Source: Saccharospirillum sp043196875 (GTDB lineage Bacteria; Pseudomonadota; Gammaproteobacteria; Pseudomonadales; Natronospirillaceae). From it: a DNA stretch of 64,000 nt. A model generated the notes under the pieces. It did no database searches, had not been told where the DNA came from, and saw nothing but the letters and a program-made list of their open reading frames with translations. Positions 8,443 through 15,503 of the stretch are shown here, piece after piece. The stretch is taken from assembly GCF_043196875.1 (NCBI RefSeq), contig NZ_JBEBMX010000005.1, positions 186,001 through 250,000 on the forward strand, in the 5' to 3' direction. Both the position numbers and the translations under genes were made by a program. Numbering within the stretch: the stretch's first letter is position 1; every line of letters begins with the position of its first letter.

Positions 8443-8964
8443 TTAGCCTCCCATCTGTTCAGGTTTGAACAGACCGACTTTTAAGTCTTTAGCAAAGTAG
8501 ATGGGTTTGCCATCGCACTCGACCACGCCATCGGCAATGCCCATGACCAGACGCGATTCCATGACCCGCTTGATGGTCAGTTTGTAGGTGACCAGTTTGG
8601 CGTCCGGCTCGATCTGGCCTTTGAACATCAGTTCGCCAACACCCAGCGCACGGCCACGACCTTCGTTGCCGCGCCAGCCGAGGAAGAAGCCGACCAACTG
8701 CCACATGGCGTCGAGGCCGAGGCAGCCAGGCATAACCGGGTCGCCCGGGAAGTGGCACTGGAAGAACCAGAGGTCCGGATTGATATCCAGTTCAGCAATG
8801 ATTTCGCCTTTGCCGTTGTCGCCACCGGTGTCAGTGATCAAACGGATGCGATCCATCATCAGCATGTTGTCGACGGGCAGCTGGGCATTGCCCGGGCCAA
8901 ACATGCGCCCATGGCCGCACTCGATAAGGTCTGCTTTGTCGAATGAATTGGGGCGATCGGTCAT
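8443..8964 (-). CDS. fabA: 3-hydroxydecanoyl-ACP dehydratase/isomerase
   Basis: FabA dehydrates 3-hydroxydecanoyl-ACP and isomerises the double bond, the branch point of unsaturated fatty acid synthesis. From ATG 8964 the protein is 173 residues, as in E. coli (about 171). The catalytic histidine is in WFFQCHFPGDPVMPG and the aspartate in GCLGLDAMWQL. The frame is open 189 bases further upstream, but that part has no similarity to FabA and the start MTDRPNSFDKADL aligns with the E. coli N-terminus, so I reject the longer form. First gene of the fabA-fabB operon. Confidence 0.96.
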   Translation of the reverse strand: MTDRPNSFDKADLIECGHGRMFGPGNAQLPVDNMLMMDRIRLITDTGGDNGKGEIIAELDINPDLWFFQCHFPGDPVMPGCLGLDAMWQLVGFFLGWRGNEGRGRALGVGELMFKGQIEPDAKLVTYKLTIKRVMESRLVMGIADGVVECDGKPIYFAKDLKVGLFKPEQMGG

Positions 8965-9000
8965 AAAAGTCAGGTTCTCTGTCTTTAGATAAAAGGAATA

Positions 9001-9010
9001 GTGCGCGCAC
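9001..9010. promoter_or_regulatory. Palindrome in fabA leader, candidate fatty-acid regulator site
   Basis: GTGCGCGCAC is a ten-base perfect palindrome 37 bases before fabA. FabR/DesT-type repressors of unsaturated fatty acid genes bind palindromes with GTNCGC/GCGNAC halves, so this is a plausible but unproven site. Confidence 0.3.
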
Positions 9011-9063
9011 GATAGCTGAAAGGGTGGGTTGATTCCATGCCGTGGGGGAAAAAGTGAGTCAAG

Positions 9064-9069
9064 ATTATA
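9064..9069 (-). promoter_or_regulatory. Candidate -10 element for fabA-fabB
   Basis: On the minus strand the sequence is TATAAT, the sigma70 consensus, about 95 bases upstream of fabA. The hexamer 17 bases further upstream is only weakly like TTGACA, so only the -10 element is called. Confidence 0.35.
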
Positions 9070-9405
9070 GGGGTTAAGGCAACAGAGTGACCGCGGGTGA
9101 TGGCGGCGGATCGCTTGTTGATGAGTCGGTTGGATTTTCGTTTTACCAACCAAAACGCGGTCAATCGACTGTGTTCAATGAATCTACGAAAGCCACTTTT
9201 ACTCGCGAACAGGGCCTGCATTCGCTAAGCACAGCTGTGCCGCCGATCGGATGTTGATCCAGTTCACAAAACCATCCAAAACATCACTAAAGTCAAAAAT
9301 ATGACTGGTAAGCGTGGCAATCGCGCCATAAATATGGCGCTCGGTGCTGGTTGTTCAGTATCCGTTTTAAAGGGTTTTAAAGAATCTTATTCGAGGGAGA
9401 GTTGC

Positions 9406-10200
9406 ATGATGAAGAAGGAACTATTAAGCGTTTTCGCCGTGGCTGCATTGTTGGCAGGTTGTAATTCCGAGAGCAATGGTGGTCCAGGTAGCCTGTCGTT
9501 TGATGTTGGTGGGCATTGGGAGATTTCGGAACTAGAGGGTATATCCAAGCATTTCATGAATATCGTAGTGGATCCTGACGGCCGTTTTATGGGAACTCAG
9601 GGAGACCCGAATATAACAATTATTGGTAGTGATGCCGGTGCAATAGGGTTGGAGGGTTCGGGTGTTAGTGGTCTTGCTCGTTATTGTAAACCGATTACTA
9701 AAACAGAAGACGAACCATATCCGCATGAATGCGGATCGCTAAGTCTTAATCTGAATATTGAAGACGACAACACCATGGTCGGTGAGCTTGTTATGACGGA
9801 TCCAACTAATGCTGAAGGGGCGTCCGTCGAGGTCAAGGTAGAGCGATTAACTGACCTGAACCAACCTAAAGATCTGGGTGTTAATCTTAATAGTACCTGG
9901 TTATCACTCTATATCAGAGATCAAAACCCTGGTAGTTCAAACGGGCAACAAGATGCTACCGTGAATATCGACTACTCTGCTGGGACATTCACTTATACTT
10001 ATAAAAATTTCTCAGTACAGGGAAGTATTTCTGAGGTAGCCGATAATATCTACAGCGTAAAGAGCTTCGAAGGAGAGTCTATAACAGCAAATGGACTGGC
10101 CTTTGTTGACGCGGACGGTCTGTTGCACATGGGAGTCGTGGCCGGAACCGGAGCGGATTCGGTTATTCTTGGTGATATTTATAGAAATCTCTTCGATTAA
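9406..10200 (+). CDS. AT-rich predicted lipoprotein of unknown function
   Basis: The protein from ATG 9406 has 264 residues and begins with a lipoprotein signal ending in the lipobox LLAGC, with acylated Cys19 followed by Asn, and then a Ser/Gly-rich linker. The rest is polar and rich in beta-type repeats (LSFDVGGHWEI, LSLNLNIEDDNT, ATVNIDYSAGTFTYTYKNF). I do not recognise a domain. GGGAGA precedes the start; the upstream open frame lacks a signal and is not used. Base composition and codon use (many AAT, ATT, GGT, TTA) differ clearly from neighbours, suggesting recent transfer. A terminator follows, so it is a single-gene unit. Confidence 0.75.
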   Translation: MMKKELLSVFAVAALLAGCNSESNGGPGSLSFDVGGHWEISELEGISKHFMNIVVDPDGRFMGTQGDPNITIIGSDAGAIGLEGSGVSGLARYCKPITKTEDEPYPHECGSLSLNLNIEDDNTMVGELVMTDPTNAEGASVEVKVERLTDLNQPKDLGVNLNSTWLSLYIRDQNPGSSNGQQDATVNIDYSAGTFTYTYKNFSVQGSISEVADNIYSVKSFEGESITANGLAFVDADGLLHMGVVAGTGADSVILGDIYRNLFD

Positions 10201-10211
10201 TAAAATTTAAA

Positions 10212-10243
10212 GGCCCATGTTGATTTTCAGCATGGGCTTTTTT
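10212..10243 (+). terminator. Terminator after lipoprotein gene
   Basis: The stem GCCCATG / CATGGGC, extended inward by TTGA/TCAG, is followed by a run of T residues. Confidence 0.8.
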
Positions 10244-10420
10244 AGTTGTGATATTCCTTCCGAACTGTCATCGATCACCGTCGCCAGCCAGAGGGCTGCG
10301 GGCATGGCTACCTCATAAAAGTTCCCACTAAGCCGCGATAAACCAAAAATAAGCGCATCTTAGTCGGCTTAGTTGGCTCGCTGTCATATCATGTCTGTTG
10401 TTGGATGAATCTTTGTTGGT

Positions 10421-11083
10421 GTGGATATGGTTGTGCGTTGTCATATTGGGTTGGGGCTTTTGTCGCTGGGTGTTGTGACCATGACCGCTCAGGCGGAGAC
10501 GGGCTTGTACAGTCGCTTCTATCTGCGCTATCAGATTTTCAATGAGGCTGATAACGAGCGGGTTTACGAGCAGCTCGAATTCCAGGGCTCGAACTGGAGC
10601 GGTGGCAGTGGCGAGGTGGTCTATGACGATCTGCACAGTCTCTTTCTGGTGGGCGGTGCGGATTTGACCTTCAAGTTTGACTCCTGGAAGTGGTTTGCCG
10701 GCTGGGAACGATCGGGCTTCGATATCGACTACCACCTGGAAGGTGATTCTTATGAAGCTGAGGCTTACTTCGATGTCAGCAACCTCTATATGGGCATCGG
10801 TCTCGAGCGCCGCCCCTTTGAAGGCCCGCTCTGGTTCAGCGTCGCCGCTCAATACAACCTGCCTGCGGTAGAGGAAACCTTCAAAGAATTCAGGGCGGAT
10901 GAATCGGAATACTGGTCGGTGACTATTTCCTTTAACCTGGCCGGTGCGAGTGCTCCGGGAAGCTGGTCAACCTATTTAGCGTCGACACAGGGCAAGCGTT
11001 TGGGGGGTGGAAGTTTTCCACGCGCCGATGGCGTGGAGGCCGGTGTTGAGGTGCCTTGGTATTTTAGTGCGGATAGTGACTGA
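10421..11083 (+). CDS. Small predicted outer-membrane or periplasmic protein
   Basis: This protein of about 220 residues begins with a signal peptide ending near AQA before ETGLYSRF. The mature part alternates polar and aromatic residues in amphipathic stretches (YSRFYLRYQIFNE, DLTFKFDSWKWFAGWER, LYMGIGLERRPF, WSVTISFNLAG), which resembles a small beta-barrel, although the last 35 residues are Gly/Ser-rich and do not end in an aromatic residue. No family recognised. It may start at GTG 10421 or ATG 10427; neither has a strong ribosome site. It converges on the FecR operon with a shared bidirectional terminator. Confidence 0.65.
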   Translation: MDMVVRCHIGLGLLSLGVVTMTAQAETGLYSRFYLRYQIFNEADNERVYEQLEFQGSNWSGGSGEVVYDDLHSLFLVGGADLTFKFDSWKWFAGWERSGFDIDYHLEGDSYEAEAYFDVSNLYMGIGLERRPFEGPLWFSVAAQYNLPAVEETFKEFRADESEYWSVTISFNLAGASAPGSWSTYLASTQGKRLGGGSFPRADGVEAGVEVPWYFSADSD

Positions 11084-11103
11084 TTTTTGGTCGATTAATT
11101 GGT

Positions 11104-11151
11104 TTATAAAATAGAAATTCCGACTGGTTGGTCGGAATTTCTATTTTATAA
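11104..11151. terminator. Perfect 21-bp inverted repeat, bidirectional terminator
   Basis: Bases 11104-11124 and 11131-11151 are exact inverted copies around the loop TGGTTG. The stem base is AT-rich (TTATAAAATAG) and the top GC-rich (TTCCGAC), as in a two-way terminator between convergent genes. Confidence 0.8.
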
Positions 11152-11175
11152 TAGTTAGCCGTCCGTCTTTCGTTT

Positions 11176-12858
11176 TTAGTTGGGTGGAGGCGGACCGTTT
11201 TCTTCTGTAACTTTATCCATTGTGAAAACGCCGTAATCTTCCAGTTCGCCGTTATTACTTTGAGCAGTAAAGCCACCAGTCATTCCTGAAGGTCCTCCAT
11301 CAACCTCGCCTGTGAAGATGCCATTGACGTTGCCCTCCAGGCCAATTGGACTCCCTTCTCCTTGGCCGGAAATAACCGAGCTGTTGGAAGTTAGGGTTGC
11401 ATTTAGAGTTGTGCCTTGAACGCTACCAGAGAAATCCAGATTCCAAATAGAAGAATCCGAAGAAGTGTAAGATATTCCTCCTTCAGCATAACCATCATCG
11501 AAATAAACCGTCATATCTCCGCCGACAGGAGATTGACTAAACATTGATCCTCCTGCCGCTGTTTCTAGGTTACTCAAACTAAAATCAATCGTACCAGCCA
11601 GATTGGCTTGAGTTGGCTCAGTCTCAATGAAGTAAAATGGCTGCTCAATTGTGCCAGCATTGAATCCCGTATTCTCACCAGCGTCAGTTGTTCCTGCTGG
11701 ACCATCATTTTCTTGGCCAACGTAATTCCATTGTTGCCACGGAAATAATGTGTCTCCTCCGTCCGAATTGTATGTTGCGTTTGGTCGTAATATAAAATTA
11801 GGTGGATTGGATAGATTTTCGCTAGTGCCTTGATTTTCGTAGGCTACAAAAAATTCTTGGTCGGTCTCGACTCCAATTGAGTGAGCACTAGAGTAAGCAA
11901 TTATTGGCCCCAATTCGGAGATAGGATTACCATTGGCATCCGTTTCAGACGGAGCCATCACTAGAATACCGACCACTGTTCCGGCACCGTCTAATGCCTC
12001 TCGCTCGGCTTCTGTCAGCACCACACTCTTTTGCTGCAATTCAATAAAAGCATCTTCGAGTTCAGAGAAATTAAACTCATTGGCACCAAAGTCGCTGTTG
12101 TTATCGGTATCGTTGATAACGCCGGTGCCGGGATCGTCCGTTGAGCCTGCGGGGCTGTCGTTGTTGAGATCGCCATCGCCATCTTCGTCACTGCCTTCGT
12201 CTTCGTCGCCTTCCTCATCTGATCCGGTTTCCGGCGTATTCGGTACATTTAAATTAGCCGGCGGGTTCAACAGACCCTGGGGTAAATTGCCGGCCTGAAC
12301 CTGAGCGAAAACAAACTCGCTATCCAGGCCGAGGTTCAGTGAACCCTGGTCGTTGGTCAGGACGATGCCACCTTCGTAGACACCAACGGTCAGGGTGTCG
12401 GATTGGAACACCGCTTCGTAATGCGTACCGCGAATACCGATGCTGGCGTTGGGTGTGCGTACCTGATAAGCATCGCGTTCGGATTTGCCAAAGCTGCCGC
12501 TGATGGTGCGGAAACCACCGCCGAGCAGGTCCATCAGCACGCGTTCGTTCTGGCTGTCGGTGGCGCCGTGATATTCGCTGATGCGCAGTTGCGAGTCGGC
12601 ACGCAGGGCGAGAATGGCGTTGTCTTCAAAGCGCAGTTGCAAGCGACCGTCGGCGCCGGTGACCAGCGTATCGCCTTCGAAGATGTCGGAACGGCGCTGC
12701 AAGGGGCGGCGTTGCTCTTGTGCATCAATGGCGAAGACTTCGCCGGCGGCGATTACCACTTTGCCGGCCGCGGCCCAACTGGTTAGCGGTGCTAATAAAA
12801 CCAGCAGTAGAGAGAAAATCCGTATTGCGTTTTTGAGTTCCTGTCTGAGTGTTTTCAT
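11176..12858 (-). CDS. FecR-domain exported protein with TbpB-like C-terminal barrel
   Basis: This 560-residue protein has a signal peptide ending near TSWA, a FecR-like domain at about 30-200 with the conserved IGIRGTHYEAVF and GVYEGGIVL segments, an acidic linker at 207-260 made largely of Asp, Glu, Gly and Ser, and a C-terminal beta-rich domain. The end of that domain (400-548) reads like a TbpB/Slam-substrate handle barrel: GTIDFSLSNLE near 422, MTVYFDDGYAEGG, then GNVNGIFTGEVDGG and GGFTAQ. No lipobox, so it is exported rather than lipidated. ATG 12858 has AGGA seven bases upstream. Last gene of an operon with a TPR/barrel protein that may export it. The part coding the C-terminal half is more AT-rich than the rest. 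Function is inferred. Confidence 0.75.
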   Translation of the reverse strand: MKTLRQELKNAIRIFSLLLVLLAPLTSWAAAGKVVIAAGEVFAIDAQEQRRPLQRRSDIFEGDTLVTGADGRLQLRFEDNAILALRADSQLRISEYHGATDSQNERVLMDLLGGGFRTISGSFGKSERDAYQVRTPNASIGIRGTHYEAVFQSDTLTVGVYEGGIVLTNDQGSLNLGLDSEFVFAQVQAGNLPQGLLNPPANLNVPNTPETGSDEEGDEDEGSDEDGDGDLNNDSPAGSTDDPGTGVINDTDNNSDFGANEFNFSELEDAFIELQQKSVVLTEAEREALDGAGTVVGILVMAPSETDANGNPISELGPIIAYSSAHSIGVETDQEFFVAYENQGTSENLSNPPNFILRPNATYNSDGGDTLFPWQQWNYVGQENDGPAGTTDAGENTGFNAGTIEQPFYFIETEPTQANLAGTIDFSLSNLETAAGGSMFSQSPVGGDMTVYFDDGYAEGGISYTSSDSSIWNLDFSGSVQGTTLNATLTSNSSVISGQGEGSPIGLEGNVNGIFTGEVDGGPSGMTGGFTAQSNNGELEDYGVFTMDKVTEENGPPPPN

Positions 12859-12929
12859 AGTGCGTCCTGCTAAATCCGTCATGGGATCAACTGCGATGCA
12901 GCGGTTGCGTTCGTCCGTGTTTAAAACAG

Positions 12930-13799
12930 TCAGCCGGTGTTGTTACCGGTGATGAAAACACCGGCGTTGTTAGGGCGGCTGAATGCCAGGCGGTTATTCG
13001 CACATTGAGCTTTATCCTGTTTCTCAATGTCGTCTTCGATGGCGCTGAAATCAAAATCCCCGTCGCTGATGGCGTCGGCATCTGGAACCGGCAGGGTGGT
13101 GTTGTCCGGGTCGTTGCTTGGCGCCTGGCTGTTGCCGTTAGTGAGGTCGGAAAGATCGTCGTCGCCACTGTCTGAACCGGTTTGGTTTGCCGTTGTGCCC
13201 GCTCGCGGTGTACTGAGAGCCAGCAGGTTGGTCGGCGGGTCCAGCAGGCCGAGTGGCAACTGGCCGGATTCGAGCTGGGCATAGAGGAAATCGTTGTCCA
13301 GGCCGAGGTCGATGGTACCCAGTGCATTGGTCGCAGTGAGGCTGCCCTCGTAGACGCCGACGGTCATGGTCGGGGTCGCAAAAACCACTTCGTAGTGCGC
13401 ACTGTGAATGCGGACGCTGGCGGTGGGCGTGCGTACCCGGTAGCTGGCCTGATCCGCTGTGCTGAAACGGCCACCGATGGTGCGAAAACCCCCGGTTAGC
13501 AATTCCATGACCACCTGTTCGCCCTGATAGTTACTGATGCGCAGTTGAGAGTTGGCGCGCAGCGCGAGAATGGCGTTGTCTTCGAGGCGCAACTGCAGAT
13601 TGCTGTTGGCGCCGGTGATCAGGGTGTCGCCTTCAAATACGTTGTCACGGCGTTGCAGCAGACGGCGTTGGTTCTGGGCATTAACGGCAAAGACATCGCC
13701 AGCGGCGATAACGACTTTACCGGCGGCCGCCCACAGTGGCGTAGGCAGCAACAGTGCCAACAACAAAAGGCAAAGTGGGAGGCCGGTTAAGCGTTTCAT
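12930..13799 (-). CDS. Short FecR-domain paralogue lacking the C-terminal barrel
   Basis: This 289-residue protein is a close paralogue of the next gene: after a signal peptide ending near PLWA it shares AAAGKVVIAAG, FEGDTL, LEDNAILALRA and GVYEGS with it. The usual FecR motif IRGTHYE is changed to IHSAHYE. A polar linker follows, and the protein stops at FITGNNTG, the point matching the start of the C-terminal domain in the longer copy. It is either a dedicated short partner or a remnant of a tandem duplication. AGGAG lies eleven bases before the ATG; 71 bases separate it from the longer gene and 13 from the TPR/barrel gene upstream. Confidence 0.75.
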   Translation of the reverse strand: MKRLTGLPLCLLLLALLLPTPLWAAAGKVVIAAGDVFAVNAQNQRRLLQRRDNVFEGDTLITGANSNLQLRLEDNAILALRANSQLRISNYQGEQVVMELLTGGFRTIGGRFSTADQASYRVRTPTASVRIHSAHYEVVFATPTMTVGVYEGSLTATNALGTIDLGLDNDFLYAQLESGQLPLGLLDPPTNLLALSTPRAGTTANQTGSDSGDDDLSDLTNGNSQAPSNDPDNTTLPVPDADAISDGDFDFSAIEDDIEKQDKAQCANNRLAFSRPNNAGVFITGNNTG

Positions 13800-13812
13800 T
13801 TAACTGCAACTC

Positions 13813-15228
13813 CTAGAACGTCAGCGTAACGGACTGGTTGATAACCAGTCGGTCACGCTCGTAGGCATTGATGTTCGATATTACCCATTCTGCGCGTGCG
13901 CCGGTTCGGGTTTGTAACCAGGGTTTGGCCTGCCAGCTTAAACCCAGGTCGGCGGTGATCAGTTGGTCTTTGCGCACCTTGGTCTGGTTGCTGCCGCTGT
14001 TTTCCAGAAACAGCAAGTCGTCGTCCTGATAGGTGCGCAGGTCATGACGGAAAGCGAAGTCGGTGCTCAGCTTGTGGGGCCATTGCCAGCCCAGGCTGTA
14101 GCGATTGCTGATGCCGTTCCACTCCAGGTGTTCATCGCTGTTGCCGCCACGCCGAAAGCGGACGAACTGGCTGTCGAAACGATGCCGGCGATTGTTCTCT
14201 GCGGCGGTAAACAGCACGCCGATGGCGTCGGTACTGCTGTCGGCCGCTGCATCGCTCTGCGCAAAAGCCATATTAAGCTGAGCGGCCAGGCCACCTTCCA
14301 GAACGCCCCACAGTGGCGTTGTTGCCTGGCCACTTAACGCCGCTGAAAACTGATATGCCTCGCCACCGACCAGATTCTGGCTGAGGTTGGTGGACACCTG
14401 AGCACGTGATTTGCGCGGCAGGGCGCGTTGCAAGCGGTACTGAGCGGTGACGCGGGTCTGGTTGAACTCTTCTTCATCACCCGGGTAACGAGTGGCCTGG
14501 CCGAGCAGACCGAACACATGTCCGGTTTTCAGGCTGGTCGGTTGCACCAGGCGGGCACCGAAACGGAACTGGCTGTAGACGCTGTCGATGGCCAGCGACT
14601 CTTCGCTCAGGTCGGTCAGGCCCAGCAGATTGGGGTCGAGCTGACCATCCAGATTGCCACCGCCGTTGATGTTGGTGTCGTAACCGGCTTCGAGGCCGGC
14701 GAACATCGTGAATTGACGATCACGGGCGCGTTCAATGGCGGTTATGCGGTCGAGAAAGGCCTGAATGTTGGCCTGAACCTGGGGCGGCGGATTGGTGGCC
14801 AGTACCCGTTCGAACTCGGTGCGGCTGCGTACCAGATTGTTGTTGGCGTAGTAGGCCCGGGCCAGGTCAAGGCGGGCGCGGTGTTGTTCCGGCTGCATGA
14901 TGAGTACGCGTTCCAGCGCGAAGATGGCTTCGCGGGTGTCACCATCGTGCAGCAGCAATTGGGCGTAGTAGAAATCGAAGCGCGGCGTGCCTTCAAAGCG
15001 ATCCAGCAGCTCTGGTGCCATGATGCGGGCCGGCTGCCACTGGCCGGCACGAATCATGCTGATAAATTCTTCGAGCACCGGGCCGTTAACATCCTGGTCC
15101 AACGGCACAACCGGACCGTTGGTGTTGGAGGATTCGGCAGTAGCGAGCAGCGGCAGGGACAGCGCGAAAGCGAGTGCTGAAGCAGAAATGATGCCGGTCC
15201 GGCGGCGGAAATGAGCAGAGAGATCCAT
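13813..15228 (-). CDS. TPR plus beta-barrel outer-membrane protein (Slam/DUF560-like)
   Basis: The protein, about 471 residues from ATG 15228, has a signal peptide ending at LLATA, a TPR-type helical N-terminal region (30-170: FDFYYAQLLLHDGDTREAIF, HRARLDLARAYYANNNLVRS), then the junction GLEAGYDTNINGG, which resembles the GYDSNVN motif where the barrel of Slam-type surface protein translocators begins. About 290 residues of alternating strands end in SVTLTF, with a terminal Phe as in outer-membrane barrels. Slam proteins move proteins with small barrel handles across the outer membrane. The two following FecR genes are candidate cargo. ATG 15243 is an alternative start. Family assignment is by pattern, not search. 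Confidence 0.72.
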   Translation of the reverse strand: MDLSAHFRRRTGIISASALAFALSLPLLATAESSNTNGPVVPLDQDVNGPVLEEFISMIRAGQWQPARIMAPELLDRFEGTPRFDFYYAQLLLHDGDTREAIFALERVLIMQPEQHRARLDLARAYYANNNLVRSRTEFERVLATNPPPQVQANIQAFLDRITAIERARDRQFTMFAGLEAGYDTNINGGGNLDGQLDPNLLGLTDLSEESLAIDSVYSQFRFGARLVQPTSLKTGHVFGLLGQATRYPGDEEEFNQTRVTAQYRLQRALPRKSRAQVSTNLSQNLVGGEAYQFSAALSGQATTPLWGVLEGGLAAQLNMAFAQSDAAADSSTDAIGVLFTAAENNRRHRFDSQFVRFRRGGNSDEHLEWNGISNRYSLGWQWPHKLSTDFAFRHDLRTYQDDDLLFLENSGSNQTKVRKDQLITADLGLSWQAKPWLQTRTGARAEWVISNINAYERDRLVINQSVTLTF

Positions 15229-15360
15229 TGATACTTCGTCCATGGCAAATGATCCCGTCCTCAATTGCAGCCCCAAATGGACGATAACTGCAATAATCGG
15301 GCTGGGAACTACTTAAGTTGAGCGTTGGTTGCTATGCTTAGGAGCAGTTTGCCTATCAGT

Positions 15361-15436
15361 TCACAAAGTAGACCTTTTCGGTCTGGCCAACCACGCGGTC
15401 AGTCCACTATTTGACTGGAAATTGTCCACTTTGTGA
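15361..15436. promoter_or_regulatory. Inverted repeat pair in divergent promoter region
   Basis: TCACAAAGTAGAC (15361-15373) is repeated inverted as GTCCACTTTGTGA (15424-15436) with one mismatch. Between them lie a small hairpin AGACC/GGTCT (15370-15384) and another copy of GTCCACT at 15412-15418. The whole lies between the Slam-like operon and the response regulator gene, so it is a good candidate regulator binding or looping region. Confidence 0.5.
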
Positions 15437-15503
15437 TCAGTTTAACAGTGCGACCTTGTAATTGGTATTCCAGGCGTGCTGGTGCAGTAATAAAGGAGCC
15501 CTA

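Larger units (their letters stand above)
8965..9405. other. Intergenic region between fabA and lipoprotein gene
   Basis: No gene is supported here. It contains the fabA leader with the perfect palindrome GTGCGCGCAC at 9001-9010, a minus-strand TATAAT at 9064-9069, and the ribosome site GGGAGA for the lipoprotein gene at 9406. Confidence 0.5.

Noticed and set aside
8965..9153. 63-residue N-terminal extension of FabA
   Set aside because: FabA aligns from ATG 8964; the upstream part shows no similarity and covers the promoter and palindrome.
11176..13799. FecIR-type iron-signalling system
   Set aside because: Both FecR-domain proteins have signal peptides rather than an inner-membrane helix with a cytoplasmic anti-sigma part, and no sigma factor or TonB receptor gene is adjacent.
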